A stretch of 64,000 bases of DNA from Daphnia pulex (GCF_021134715.1 NC_060019.1:3782001-3846000), one strand, 5' to 3'; counted from the first letter of the stretch, positions 1 to 10,916 are shown. The notes: generated by a model from the letters alone, not told the origin. Translations and numbers: made by a program.

Positions 1-237
1 TATAAGACAATGGGATTTCTGTTTGTTTCTTTGTATGTTACTTTACGTTAATTAAACTCAGCTTTATGGACAAATCGAATCACTCGATTAAGATGTTTCT
101 TGCGATACCGATTCCCAAAATAAGCAAAATTGAATCGTGTAAGAAAAAACCTAAGCAAAACCTATTATAGGCTAACAAATAATACTTCTTTTTAGATGAC
201 ACTGGGGTAGAAAACTGTAAACGAAGTTCACTTACAT

Positions 238-354
238 TTACACAGCTATTGCGACGTTTTGCTGCACGTACCAGTCCAAAACCATCTGACGTATTTGTTG
301 ACTCTCCTTGAAGTTAACGTGAACCATTACTCGATTATTCTTTACTGCCAAACA
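238..354 (-). CDS. Exon-like fragment, unknown protein
   Basis: A minus-strand open segment of 38 codons follows a good acceptor (pyrimidine tract ending TTTTCCAG at 355-362) and ends with TAA at 238. It encodes a helical, amphipathic stretch containing the motif QQIRQMVLDWYV. A strong donor (GTAAGTG) lies just beyond the stop, so the true exon end is uncertain. I do not recognise the family. It could be the last exon of a decayed gene or part of a transposon gene, since the neighbouring sequence is repeat-derived. Confidence 0.25.
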   Translation of the reverse strand, partial: CLAVKNNRVMVHVNFKESQQIRQMVLDWYVQQNVAIAV

Positions 355-639
355 CTGGAAAAGAATTAATGAAAATCGACAGACTTGACTTTCCAGCATC
401 AACAAATGACCCAACACACAAAAAACTGTCTGAAGCAAGGATAATTAACGATGGGAAATACTTTTATTTCAGAATTGAGAATTGAATTGAATTGAGAGAA
501 GTTTGTTGACGTCTATCTCCAGAATACAGGTATTTTGCCAAAAATCTTGCGCGACAGAGTAAGTGATCATTTTAATTATGTGTGGGCAGGCCTTTACTTT
601 AAACTTCAACACAGGCAACTAGCCATTTGTGTTTGTATT

Positions 640-980
640 GTGTCAATATTTTCGTTTTGATCATCTACCGGTTTTCTACCTTCCAGCTGACCCTGTTCTT
701 CTTTTTGCTATACAGTATTTTGATGGGTAACACTCGCTTGGTCTGCTGGGTTACTGGATTTTTCCCTTTGTTTGCAGCATCCATCAACTTTTCTTCTCCG
801 TTACTTTAACTGGCCTTTTTGTGACTTGAATAGTGTTGTGATCACAACAGTATACAATTGATTACTGAAAAGGATTTTCGAATAATTTGTGGGTTTTTCA
901 TGAGAAAGGAATAACGAAGAAACTTCCTTTTCTTCAAGCCTTGAAACATAAATTTTCTTATATCCAATTAAAACTATGTC
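640..980. repeat. Dispersed repeat, copy 1 (partner at 10535-10916)
   Basis: This segment aligns by eye, in the same orientation, with 10535-10916 over nearly its whole length, with scattered substitutions and a ~30-bp deletion. The partner overlaps the 5' part of a minus-strand acidic reading frame (10331-10717), so this copy is probably a decayed duplicate of that exon plus its upstream flank. Confidence 0.6.
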
Positions 981-1262
981 TCTAAAAGTTGATTCTACCA
1001 CTTTGTTCTGCGACAATCAAAGTGATGTTCGTTTGGTGTTCAATCCTGAATTTCACAAGCGAACTAATAATCATATCGACGTTCAGCACAACTTTATTCG
1101 TGATAAGCACAATGATAGATTTCTCCACACTACCTGTCTACAGAAGAAAAGCTCGCGGAATATTTTACTACGATCCATTCCTGTTCACGTTTTGAAAAAT
1201 TGCGCTGGGAAATTGGTGTTGAAGATTTATCAGTTGAATGTAATCTCCAGTCTTCTATTTTA
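976..1262 (+). pseudogene. Copia retrotransposon RNase H C-terminal remnant
   Basis: The plus strand reads as the end of a Ty1/copia polyprotein. The motif TTLFCDNQS is followed by NPEFHKRT and HIDVQHNFIRD, the usual RNase H block (CDNQSA, then HxRTKHIDV). The later part continues in another frame with RFEKLRWEIGVEDLS, the typical Copia carboxyl end, so at least one frameshift is present. No LTR could be delimited. It abuts the dispersed repeat on its left. This is a dead fragment; only the last ~95 codons of the element remain. Confidence 0.75.
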
Positions 1263-2061
1263 AGTCCCATAATGTAAAACAATTTTTCAATATCTGTTAC
1301 GTCTCTGCAGCGTCTCTGTAGCGATTATCAATCTGTTACGGCTTTTGTAGCGTTTTCCCTTCCAATCCTAGAAGGAGAATTTAACTTAACTTAAACTTAA
1401 GAAGTATTCAAAACTCACTGACAAATGGTCTCATGCAATTTCACGTAAAATAGATATTCCTTGTTTAAGGAAGGGTGGTGAATAGACAGGGAATCAAACT
1501 TTTACAGAACGTCAACTTTCTGAGAAATGTAGGCTGTATACTATTGATGGAAGTAAAGGAAGGTAAAAACTTGAATGGTTAAAAAATAACAACTAGGGGA
1601 AATGTTTATATAATTTTTTCACAAAATGCGTTTTTGATGAATCTGATTATGTAACAATAGTCAAATAAGTTAATCGCAATGTCACCATTTTCAAAGTCCC
1701 TGGAATTTTTTACTCGGAGGAATGAATCAAGTCTTGGTCATCTAGGTACTAACAAGGTTAGATTTTTATCATGTTATTCTTTTGTGAATATTTTAAATCG
1801 CACAATATTATTAAAATATTAGAAAGTTTCCAAAATTCTACAAGAATAAGCCTTGTGATCAATCAAACATTGTCCTTGAGGTATTCAAATGAGCATAGAG
1901 GTTTGCTTGAAGTTAAAGGATATGCAAATTGTCAGTATATTTTTTTGTTTGTTTCTTAAGAATTTAAGATTCTTCTTTGTAATTTAAGATGTGTCAAAAC
2001 AATTTGGTTACGGAAAAAGCTTCAACAATCTCAAAACCTAAATAAGATAGATTAATCGTAC

Positions 2062-2139
2062 CTTTGGAAATTAAGCTCTACTGCTGGTCCTTCATTGACG
2101 TAATTTTCAGCCGAAGATATGGCATCTGCGATTTCCAAT
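2062..2139 (-). CDS. Exon-like fragment, unknown protein
   Basis: A 78-bp minus-strand segment sits between an acceptor with a T-rich tract (TTTTAAG at 2140-2146) and a donor (AAAG|GTACG at 2060-2061). It is open in one frame and contains the motif IADAISSAENYV. Composition is less AT-rich than its flanks. The family is not recognised. It may belong with the other minus-strand exon fragments across 1-12 kb. Confidence 0.3.
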
Positions 2140-2174
2140 CTTAAAAAAAAATTCAGGAAACATCAACAAGTGAA

Positions 2175-2612
2175 ATGAAGGACAGAGAAGTGAAACAGAG
2201 AAAAATTAAGATCCTGTGTGAATTGATTATTGGATTTGCTCCACAAATGCTTGAAATGCCTATGTCCTCTCCTGCAATTGAATTTTTGAAACAGATGCAA
2301 ATTGAACGTATAAAGTTACAGCAAATGTTCCCCCCTTTTCCATTCTTTGAAATGCTGCATCTTCAAAAAGTATCTGCTCAACAAAAAGTTTTCAAAAACT
2401 TTCATTAATCTTTGGCAAATTGTACCAAACCAATGGATAAGAAAATTTTGCCCTTCCTTTTTTTCTCACATCAAGACACTGCTCTTAAATTGATTTTTCA
2501 AGAAAGGGAAGATTCCACTTATAGATCTTTAATATTTAAACCTTTTATTTTTGACATTATCTTTCATCAACATTTTTTGAAATATCTTGTTACGTTGCAT
2601 TCTGGTCGATGA
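2175..2612 (+). pseudogene. Two consecutive reading frames, possible remnant
   Basis: Two plus-strand open stretches (2175-2408 and 2412-2612) lie back to back in the same frame, divided only by a TAA stop. The first is helix-like (motif AIEFLKQMQIERIKLQQ). The arrangement suggests one older coding region broken by a stop codon. I recognise no domain, and chance is possible in this AT-rich stretch. Confidence 0.2.
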
Positions 2613-2619
2613 AATGATA

Positions 2620-3758
2620 ATGGAAAAATCTGCTAAGAAACCTTAATTTCGTTGGCTCTTTGTCACAAAAAAAACTAACTCTCTCATTACCAAGAGAATT
2701 CTTCGATAGCAGAGCCGCGATTAACCGATCTTAAGTAACTTTTTTTCCTTCAAGTGTCGTAGGTAAGTGAAAAAATGTTGGTTTGTTTTTAAATACGTTT
2801 TTAAAAGCTGTTAATTATTGATTGTATAACTCTTTCGAACTCATTGATAAGATTGATGGGAGATTATTGTTAATGGATGCGTAAATTTCTAGCAATAAAG
2901 ATTGGTAAATTCCTGTCGTTAATTTACTTGACCTTCGAAACAGTCCGAATTCGTCGAAATTTGGAATATTTCAACATTTTCCCTTAGAGTGAGGATAACA
3001 TGAATAATATATATTATTCTAGTTCTGATGTCAATAGGACATTAAATAATTTTTGTCTTAAATGCATTAGAATTAGAATATTCCATGCAAAGAATTAGTT
3101 ACAAGTTTCGCGGAATAAACCAGAAGTATTTTTAATTTTCAAAATTGAGTCTTCTTACACAAGGCACGAGAGATAAAAATTTTAGTTATAGTAAATACAT
3201 GCAACTCAGCATCCAATTCAGGTCTATATCATTAATTCGAAATATTCTTTTTTTTTCAAATTCAGGGTCTAAATAAGTTGGAGCAATGGCGTCAAGTATC
3301 AAAATTTGGAATGGGCTTACTAAGGATTTTGTGAAATTCCTGGAAATACAATTTATCTTAAGCATTTTTTAAACTTGGCAACGTCGCTCTTTTCCTCCAA
3401 AAAAATGAGTAGTGCAGTTGGTCTTGAATCGCTGGTCCAGCAAAGACACGATTTATGTCGCTCTTAATATGTTTGTGTTAATTCTGCATAGAAAACTACA
3501 CAAATATTCAAGAATTAAAATATTGACAATAATACCAATTTTAACAGTAATAATATGGGTATAATTGGGATATTTGAAGAAATATAAAGGGAAAACTAAT
3601 TGTAAATGTTATGAAGGATTGCATAGATTTCTTATTCATTTTAGGTTAAAATCCTTTGTCTCACTCTTTGTGTACAGTTTGTTACAAATCCATAAATAAT
3701 ATCTATAATTCTTTGTGTGTGATCAAGAAAACCCTGTAAATGTTTCCACTATAAGTTT
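2620..3758. other. AT-rich spacer
   Basis: I see no coding segment, repeat pair or structured element here. The sequence is AT-rich and full of stops in all frames. Confidence 0.5.
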
Positions 3759-3943
3759 CTACTTCTTGAATCGCTTCTCAATGACATTAAATGTCTCTTT
3801 GAGATCACGTTCGCAGTTGGCCGTCTTTTTCATATAGAATTCCCAGTCCTTTGCGCTGAAGTTGACGGCCTCAGTGACGTTGGAGCCCGAATTCATCACA
3901 AAATGAAAAGCCGACGGGAAAGTGATACAAACTCTCCCGCCGA
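3759..3943 (-). pseudogene. JmjC domain C-terminal exon (fragment)
   Basis: A minus-strand exon follows an acceptor with a long C/T tract (the poly-C run at ~3966-3979) and ends with TAG at 3759. It encodes 60 residues with the JmjC signature ITFPSAFH followed by SGSNVTEAVNF. In KDM4/KDM5/JARID2 proteins the equivalent FPxAYHxGFNxGxNxxEAVNF block ends the JmjC barrel; its His is the third iron ligand and is kept here. The remaining JmjC core (the HxD half) was not found nearby, and a transposon sits just upstream in transcript order, so the gene is probably broken in this haplotype. Confidence 0.55.
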
Positions 3944-4042
3944 CTGTATCAAGGTGTGAAATAGAATGGGGGGGGGGGGGATTCTGCGCAAGTTGTTTGA
4001 GCTCTCTCACGCGAGTAGTTGATTTTTAGTTTTAGTTTTTTT

Positions 4043-4190
4043 GTATAAATCAGTCTAAGTAGTAATTCTGACAAAAGCAACTTACAGTTAGGTCAACAGG
4101 AACCCTTGTCCTTGGTCCACCCCTCTAGTCAAACCAACTTCCACTTGTTCTTCATCTTCCTCCTGTCTTTGGTCCTCCACCAGTTAGACA
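4043..4190. repeat. Partial tandem duplicate, unit 1 (partner 5647-5812)
   Basis: This aligns in the same orientation with 5647-5812, including the shared start ATCAGTCTAAGTA and the later ACCAACTTCCACTT. The partner covers the acidic tail of the JmjN exon, so this is a truncated duplicate of that exon end. Confidence 0.6.
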
Positions 4191-4336
4191 ATTTCCCATA
4201 GGGATACGAAATTCCGTTGGCTGTGGAGTTTTTACTGCAGCTGCTAATCTTCAGTTAGATATGCACCGAAGGTTTTCCGCAAATTTGGTAAATACCTGCA
4301 CGAAAGAACTACGACAATTCTTACTGCAAATTATCC

Positions 4337-5130
4337 CCCAGATAGCACACTGCAGTCCCATAGACTTCCAAAACACGTCACTTTGAGACGTCTGAGATGT
4401 ACTTGGCACATAGCAGATTCCCAAGTTTACATTCCTAGGACGTCTTTTACGTATGGCCAATGTCCGCTTCGCCGAGATCTCATAGCGGTCCTTATCCCGT
4501 CCCATGGGATGGACTTTAGACGTACTTGGGACGGAAAAAGGATCTCAAGAAGTCATTAACAATAAATATTTTTCTGGACTCTGAATTTCGTTCCTTTTTT
4601 CTTTCCTCTTCTTTTTCTTATGAGTGTTTGCTGTGCCGACATTTTTTTCACGAACGGGGATCCGGATATCCGGACAAAGTTTATTTGTCAGAGTATGCAA
4701 AGGGTTACCAGGCACACATCATAATTCGACTGCATATAACCAATCATAGTTGAAGAAATATGGAACCTGACCCGGGGATCGAACCCGGATCGTCGTGGTG
4801 AGAAGCCAGTACTATACAGATGGGCCACGAAATCATATCTGAGTTTTGAAGATAAAGCTAATAATGGAATTTTAGAATCCAACTTTGCCGCGAAAAGACA
4901 AAGACAGTTTCTCCGAAATTTCCTAAGTGTCGAGAAGGAGCCAAAAAATAAAAACGGTACGCACCAGAGACTTCTACGAGAGGGGGTAAAAAATGACGTA
5001 TCCGACAAGATTAAAATGAGTAACGTGTTCAAATAAGGGCTCGCCATGGGACATCTTAGAGATTCCCCTGTGCCCCTCGCACCATCCGCACGGCTTTGGT
5101 CCCGCCTTGGGACAAGAATTCCTATCTGGG
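4337..5130 (-). mobile_element. Non-autonomous DNA transposon carrying tRNA-Glu-like core, copy A
   Basis: The element is bounded by CCCAGATAG on the left and CTATCTGGG on the right, a short perfect terminal inverted repeat. It is 794 bp and is the reverse orientation of copies at 12243-13037 and 16697-17507. The internal order is shared: a GGGAC/ACGTC-rich subterminal part, a run of A-rich sequence, and a tRNA-Glu-like segment. Flanks read CC on both sides, compatible with a 2-bp target duplication. It encodes no transposase. It splits the duplicated JmjN/JmjC remnant. Two-base duplications and CCC termini are compatible with a CACTA/EnSpm-type mobiliser, but that is inference. Confidence 0.75.
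4763..4832 (-). pseudogene. tRNA-Glu(CTC)-like sequence inside element copy A
   Basis: Read on the minus strand, a D-arm-like segment is followed by an anticodon loop TTCTCAC (CTC) and a B-box/T-arm GGGTTCGATCC with pairing GG..CC stems. The acceptor stem does not close and the anticodon stem pairs poorly, so it is not a working tRNA. The same core recurs in copies B and C. Confidence 0.55.
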
Positions 5131-5164
5131 CCGGGCTGTCCTTGGGGAACAGCGTCCACATCAA

Positions 5165-5430
5165 TAAAATAGTGCGGAAATTTCCTTCGTCTCTTCTTCT
5201 TGGCGTTGGCTGCCATTAGACGTAAGGCAGCCGACCAGAAAGATTTGCTGCCATTGAAATCTAACTTGCCTGTTCTTTCCTTGTCGACCACCATTGATTG
5301 GTTTTCGTTTTAAAAATCCTCAACTGTCAACGATGGCCTCGCCTTCTCCTTTTTTTCTAATTCCTCCAGTCCCTTCTCCTGCACCAGCCCCCTTCGGCAG
5401 TCCGCGAGGTCTACAAGAACCGACTTCTCC
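5165..5430. repeat. Partial tandem duplicate, unit 1 (partner 6132-6400)
   Basis: This aligns in the same orientation with 6132-6400: shared TAGTGCGGAAATTT, GGCAGCCGACCAGAAA and CCTTCTCCTGCACCAGCC. Together with 4043-4190/5647-5812 it shows a local duplication of part of the minus-strand gene, older than the insertion of copy A. Confidence 0.65.
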
Positions 5431-5599
5431 CTTCAAAGATTTCGTCGAATTGGATTTTTTTTTAAGATTCCTAGTAGAAATGTTTGAATGGTATTTAAAT
5501 AATAATTACAGGTGGTCCGGCCAAGCCAGCAATGTCTCTTAAAGTAGCAGGGTCAGGGGTTCCTTTGCTTCCTCTTCCTCCTTTTTTGCCAACGCGAAC
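5165..5599 (-). pseudogene. Coding-like remnants of the JmjN/JmjC gene region
   Basis: Three minus-strand pieces look exonic. 5510-5599 has an acceptor and a donor and the motif PATLRDIAGLAGPP. 5320-5470 has an acceptor (CTACTAG), is rich in Lys/Gly and ends in TGA. 5165-5294 contains MAANAKKKRRRKFP, a basic stretch that could act as a nuclear signal. The pieces do not join in one frame by the splice sites I see, which supports decay. Placement between the JmjN and JmjC exons suggests they came from the same chromatin-protein gene. Confidence 0.35.
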
Positions 5600-5646
5600 C
5601 TAATTGAAGGGAAATTTAGTTGATTTTTGTTATTGTTTTTTTTTTA

Positions 5647-5812
5647 ATAAATCAGTCTAAGTAATAATTCAGATAAAAGCAACTTACAGTTGGGTCAACA
5701 GGATTCGGCGCAATTTTTCAACACAATCCCTGTCCTTGGTCCACACCCTTAGCCAAACCAACTTCCACTTCTTCTTTCATCTTCATCTTCCTCCTCTCTT
5801 TCTTCCTCCACA
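5647..5812. repeat. Partial tandem duplicate, unit 2 (partner 4043-4190)
   Basis: Partner of 4043-4190. It contains the acidic tail of the JmjN exon and its downstream flank. Confidence 0.6.
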
Positions 5813-6050
5813 AGGTGAACCCCCACTGTGTTGTTGGCCGGTGGTCTGTAAACCTGTTTGTTGGGATTTACTTTCAACTGGTTGAGCTGCTCTACCAACG
5901 ACTGGTTTTCCTTCAACGGTGTTGGCGGGATTACCAAGATGCCACCGTGAGTAGCCCAGTGTTCGGCATAAGTAATTTCTACATATCTAATTAAATCAGA
6001 AAACTCCGATTCTGATGGTTTCAGAGTCAGACCGGAATGATCTGGTACAT
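5749..6050 (-). pseudogene. JmjN domain exon (fragment)
   Basis: The exon starts after CGTCCAG (acceptor at 6051-6052) and runs to TAA at 5749. Residues 8-45 match the JmjN pattern: LTLKPSESEFSD, then a YVE...YAEHWATHGGI helix, then VIPPTPL. This corresponds to the family's PxFxPTxxEFxDPxxYI...GICKIIPPxxW. A Glu/Asp-rich tail follows and ends at the stop. JmjN pairs with JmjC in histone demethylases (KDM4, KDM5) and JARID2; the JmjC end lies 1.8 kb downstream at 3759-3943. The stop right after JmjN, the duplications and the transposon between the parts argue for a broken gene. Confidence 0.55.
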
Positions 6051-6131
6051 CTGGACGTTTAAAAATGAAAATAGGGCAGCATTAACATTTCTTATCATTT
6101 ATTTAAATTGATTTGATTACAAATGATGTCT

Positions 6132-6400
6132 AGTGCGGAAATTTGGGTGATTCGGGCTTCCTCTTCCATTCCGCTGCCTCTTCTTCTTGACATTGGCTGC
6201 CATTAGCGTAAGGCAGCCGACCAGAAATGTTTGCTACCTTGCCTATGTTTTCCTTGTCGGCCGCTATTGACTGGAACATGTAAATTTTAGTCCTCAACTT
6301 TTAATGATGGTCTCGCCTTCTCCTTTTCTTTTCTTATTCCTCCAGCCCTTCTCCTGCACCAGCCACCTCCGGCAGTCCGAGAGGTCTACAAGGCGAAGTA
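6132..6400. repeat. Partial tandem duplicate, unit 2 (partner 5165-5430)
   Basis: Partner of 5165-5430, more diverged. In the minus-strand frame it keeps a Pro/Gly-rich stretch but has lost frame continuity. Confidence 0.6.
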
Positions 6401-6737
6401 AAGAAAAAACAATTTTGTTATATAAAAACGCAGTATATGGTACTTTGCATGAACTTCTTTCGTCGATTGTATCAACCTTTTCGAGGAAGTACACGTCCAC
6501 ATTTCCCGAAGTATCAACACTGATTTTTATTTTATTTGATGATACGTTTGGGATAATTTGGTAAAATTGTTCTTCCTCTTCGGTCGTTTTTTGTCTTTGG
6601 TTGACTTGTTTCTGCTAACGATGATTTGGTCAATTTTTCCAATTCTAAAAAAAATTAAGGAAACGATTTCCTAGAAACGATCTTACTAATGAGTTATAAT
6701 AATAATAATATATAAAAATTTAAATACCGATCAACTT

Positions 6738-7119
6738 TCACTTTCCTTCGATTGTCCCCAAAATGGAATTCTCGTGGGGAACGGTAGGGATATCAATATC
6801 CAATCGATCCATTTTGTGAATGGCTTTACATGCACTTTGTGCCTGAACTTCCTGTTAAAGTGTAAGTTAAATATCATTAACGAAGTCGCTAAAACGGAAG
6901 TTGAAAAATAATTACCTTTTCCCAAAACTTAGAAGACACATCCCGCAACACTTTATGGGTGACGGGCATTGGCTGCAAAGCCGAATGAATAATATTGTAT
7001 GCTTTTACTGCTTCATCTGCCATTATCAATAGTGCTGTTCTAATGGAGTTGGACGTCAAAATTTGTCTTTTTGCCCTTATATTTTTTATTTCAGAACTAA
7101 TTTTCTTTATTTCATCCAT
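6738..7119 (-). CDS. Small helical protein, two exons, unknown function
   Basis: Exon 1 is 6916-7119 (68 codons from ATG at 7117-7119) with donor AAG|GTAATT. Exon 2 is 6738-6851 (acceptor TTTAACAG, stop TGA). The 64-bp intron keeps phase 0 and gives 105 residues. The first half is a predicted helix/coiled coil (MDEIKKISSEIKNIR); the second half contains KMDRLDIDIPTVPHENS. An acceptor (TTTTTCATATACAG) lies just before the ATG, so another exon may precede it. I recognise no family. It could be a host gene or a transposon accessory gene, as the surroundings are repeats. Confidence 0.4.
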
Positions 7120-8620
7120 GTTAAGATTTTCTGTATATGAAAAAAGTTATAACATTATTAATTGTCAAAATCATTAAAGCTGAACAGACTAACCACACTG
7201 TCCCGTCTCAGGATTCTAAAACGTCCAGTGCTCTTCGGTTTATTGAAACACATGAAAACAACAATGGTTGGAATGTCGTTAGTTAAGAGAACCATGCCAA
7301 TCTTACCCCGCAGTTCGACGCAACTGCACTGCTAAGGACAGAGAAGTAAAGTTCAATCTTGAGTTCATGTTGCTCCAAAAAAGGTTAAACAAGATCTAGG
7401 AATAAAAGATATTGCAATAAAAACGAACGTGAGAAAGAATGAAGATGCATAACATACATTACGAACGCGGAATCTATTCTAGGGTGTACGGTCGCTCCTA
7501 CTAGTAGCGATAGATATGTGGCCCGTCGGTCTCTGGCAAAGGAGGAAGGCAAAAGCAAATAATCCCGGTCAAAACTTTATTAAAATATTCACACACACAT
7601 ACACACAGCAGTAAAACCATCTACTGACAGGCACATACTTGGGCAGAGGTTCCACCCGGAAAATTAAAAAAAAGTTTGAAAAGTGTATTGAAGGGAGTCA
7701 AGGGACAAATATTAATATGAAAGTGACAAGGTCAAATAAGGTAAGAAGTCTCGGAGTGGTTAAGGTGTGAAGAAATGTTAACTTGGGTTTCAAGTTTTCT
7801 ACGAGGTTAATCTTCTTTTGAAGGCCATGATAAAGTAGATCGACCTTGCTCTGTTTGTTGGCGATAAGTGTATTCTCACATATGTAATAACTTTGAGTAG
7901 TCGTTTGGTTAACTTGTGTTTTTCTTATCAAATGTGATCTTCCAAGTATTTTAGCTAAGATCAGACTGCTCCTTTCCAAACATGAGGTTTTCTTCCTCGT
8001 CTTGATCCGATCATCTGGTGGCGAGCCATTTCAATGGCACATATCTTAACTGGTGCTAATTTATTTGCGTCGGCATGGGCACAGCTAAAAAAAGTACGGC
8101 AATCCAGCCTTTCTAATTATACCGCGTAACTAACACCTCTACTCCACATCGCAATGGCCTCATTTACAATTAAGGAAAATATTATAACCTGAAAAAGTGT
8201 ATTCGTGTTTAAAATTTAATGAAAGTCAACCTTTACATCCCTCTTGCTCAATTTCAATGTTCACAGGATTGTTATAAATTAAAAATTTCATTTCGTTTTT
8301 CAGTTCTTCATTACAGACTAAACGAATGTAAGAAGACAATCATTGATATGTTTAAAAAAATTAGTTCCAAAAACTACTCAGGCTGTTCGCAGACTACTCG
8401 TCGATCCTTCATCAATCATCTAATTGTTACAACCCATCTGTTCTGTACCTTATGCGCAAATGAATTAAATGCAATTGAACAAATACACAAATTTGGTGAA
8501 ATGTTTCTTTATTTTAGTGTTCAATACTTATATGTACAAATTTTTAACTGATTCCTTAATCAAACTGGAAGTTGATGATACTACAACAACTACAACTACT
8601 ATATGATGATACTACAATAA
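7120..8620. other. Spacer with weak open frames only
   Basis: Two unsupported open frames occur: a 93-codon one on the minus strand (7698-7979) and a 110-codon one on the plus strand (8219-8551). Neither shows a recognisable motif or clear exon borders. A short tandem ACTACAACT-type repeat is seen near 8576-8630. Confidence 0.35.
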
Positions 8621-8854
8621 CTACAAGAAACCCAGACAATCTTGAAGCAAGCGATTAATTCTCCTGATTTCTGAACGCATTATAAAAGTTTTTACATGGA
8701 CGAATAGATCATCAAATTGCACGAGATTTTCAGATTGTTCTTCCAACTTCTTTTTTGCGTCCATCAGGCTACAATGAAATCTCTTCATAATTTCTTCCTC
8801 CACCTGCACAATCTCTTCCTTGCTTCTGGCTGCAAGCATATATCCACGCATCAA
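8621..8854 (-). CDS. Coiled-coil exon, unknown protein
   Basis: The segment follows an acceptor (CAATTTAG at 8855-8862) and runs to a stop at 8621. The 77 residues are strongly helical with regular charged and leucine spacing (KEEIVQVEEEIMKRF, DAKKKLEEQSENLV, RRINRLLQDCL). An ATG occurs at codon 2. It is less AT-rich than its flanks. Similar helical style links it to 6738-7119, but I see no direct sequence match and no known domain. Confidence 0.35.
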   Translation of the reverse strand: MMRGYMLAARSKEEIVQVEEEIMKRFHCSLMDAKKKLEEQSENLVQFDDLFVHVKTFIMRSEIRRINRLLQDCLGFL

Positions 8855-10330
8855 CTAAATTGAATTTTTCTTTAAAAGAGACTGACATTTTAAAAGTCAG
8901 TCAATTAGTTGGTTTACTAATTTGTATAAATTGATTTTGTTTTCATACTCTTAATCAATCAAGCGTTGATCAACAATACACACAAGAATGAAAAGTTATT
9001 GTATTCTGTAAACGTTTTTATATTTAATCCCTAGATTCAAACGATTTAATACAATAATCATTACAAACTAGTTATCAAAAAGGCACACTCTAATGGACAA
9101 GTCGACTCATATAGACTAGTCGATAAGAATTGGCTTTCCACAGTAGAAAAGTGACGGTGCGATTCGTCGCTAAGGATCGACGAGTTGTCTGCAACCATGT
9201 TAAAACTATAGCCGTATTTGAAATGGCAAAAGCAGAAGTGATTTCGAATAACATGCCATCATCAGTTAGTACAAATATTATTTTCTTTTAGAATCAACTT
9301 TTTAGGTCTGCAGGTAAAAATGTGATGTGATAATTACATCCTTATTTTATATTTTGAGTACATAGTTACCATGGGCCATTTTAGTACGTACTTCACTATG
9401 TTGGAAGTACATAGTTAGTATCTCAGATAACTATGCTAACTATGCTAGAAGTGACAAACTTAATATAAGAGCATAGTTACTACATAATTATTTTAGTTTT
9501 AACAAGCATGCTTCGAAAAAATAAAATACAAGAAAATCATTGCAAGATAAGTTGTATTATATCAAGATTTTTCTTGATCTGACCACAAAAACAATGATAA
9601 CTATGATTATTTTCGAGGTTAAGCAGTATTAATAAACTTATGTGTGATTGCTCGGCGTATTTTTGTAGGTTGGGAAGATGGGTGGAAATCAGGCCCCTTT
9701 TTGACGTGATCTGAAAAAAAAATAAGAGTTGTAATACAGAAAACAACTTATCAATGAAAAGAAACTTCCATATGATAATATTGAGATCTTGTTCATTCTT
9801 GGCTCCTTATCTCCGTCTCCCTTACTTGTCATTTTGTCTTTTCCAAACACTATATGAAGAGAAGATTCCCAGTCCAAACGGAAATGTTGACCCCGACGTA
9901 TCAGTTTAGAATGTTTTCTTCTATAAATGGACCATCCTAATCCTGAATGATATGAAAATAGTTAGATAATTACAATACAAAATCGTAGTAATCGTAAACT
10001 TACATTGAACTTCTTAGTCTCTAAAGCAATGGGTGTTGAACAGGGGGAGAATTATCCGATATAAAGGTTCGGGGGAATGAAATTTTCTGCCGGCTTATTC
10101 TCAGTTGTAAGAGGAGAAGTAGCAGTTCGAAACGATAAAGACAAATTCCGCTTTGGAGATCCTTAAGATTGTTCAGGTAAAAAAAAATATATAAAATAAT
10201 TATCATGATTTTTTTATTCTTATTTATGTTGAATTCACAAAAACTAACTCTTTTACAAATTAAGCTCATCCTGCGGCATCTTCAGAAGATGAATTTTGTC
10301 TTCGCAGCATTGACAATGAATTGTCTTTGA
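8855..10330. other. AT-rich spacer with small inverted repeats
   Basis: No supported gene. Around 9360-9480 the motif CATAGTTA and its complement recur several times, forming small potential hairpins. Minus-strand segments near 10030-10160 and 10260-10332 stay open and have splice-like borders; they may be later exons of the frame at 10331-10717. Confidence 0.35.
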
Positions 10331-10717
10331 CTAATAGAAACAAATAAATATGGAATAACAATCAGCATATGAGTATTTTCTGACAGTATCGCAAAGATAT
10401 TTTACCTGTAGTGCAGTGTCCTTCACAACATCAATAGTATTGCTTCTATCAGGAGGAAAGACATTCTCGTGTTCAAAATCACCTTCATCTTCACTGGTGC
10501 TGCTTTCAAGATCTGGCATGGAAGCAGACACATAACTGCTATCAGATTTTTTTTCGTTCTGATCTTCTATCGGCTTTCTACCTTCCAGCTCCCCCTGTTC
10601 TTCTATTTGCTTTATAGTATTTTGATGGGTAATACTCTCAAGCTTTCTTTTGGATTGCACTCGCTTGGTCTGCTGGGTTTCTGGATTATTATTCCCTTTG
10701 TTTGCAGCATTTATCAA
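10331..10717 (-). CDS. Acidic, low-complexity protein exon, probably transposon-derived
   Basis: A minus-strand frame with no ATG at its start encodes a polar, disordered region (many Gln, Asn, Lys) and an acidic stretch, SSTSEDEGDFEHENVFPP. A good donor, CTACAG|GTAAAAT, lies at ~10405, so the exon is probably 10406-10717 and the last codons are intronic. Its 5' part is duplicated at 640-980. It lies directly downstream, in transcript order, of a CACTA-like transposase remnant, which suggests it belonged to such an element. No catalytic motif is seen. Confidence 0.35.
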   Translation of the reverse strand: MINAANKGNNNPETQQTKRVQSKRKLESITHQNTIKQIEEQGELEGRKPIEDQNEKKSDSSYVSASMPDLESSTSEDEGDFEHENVFPPDRSNTIDVVKDTALQVKYLCDTVRKYSYADCYSIFICFY

Positions 10718-10916
10718 CTTTTCTTCTCCGTTACTTTAACTGGCCTTTTTGAGACTTGAATACTGTTGTGATCACAACAGCATACAATTGATTACTGAAA
10801 TGGATTTTCGAATACTTTGGGGGGTTTTCATGAGAAAGAGAATAACATAGACACTATTTATTTTCTTAAAGACTTGAAACATAAATTTTCCCATATCCAA
10901 TTAAAACTACGTCTCC
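10535..10916. repeat. Dispersed repeat, copy 2 (partner at 640-980)
   Basis: Partner of 640-980, same orientation, with the palindromic GTTGTGATCACAAC block conserved in both. Confidence 0.6.

Noticed and set aside
4251..5164. Several 75-158-codon frames, repeated at 12350-13177 and 16791-17545
   Set aside because: They recur only because the non-coding transposon is present in three copies; frames are not conserved between copies in a coding manner.
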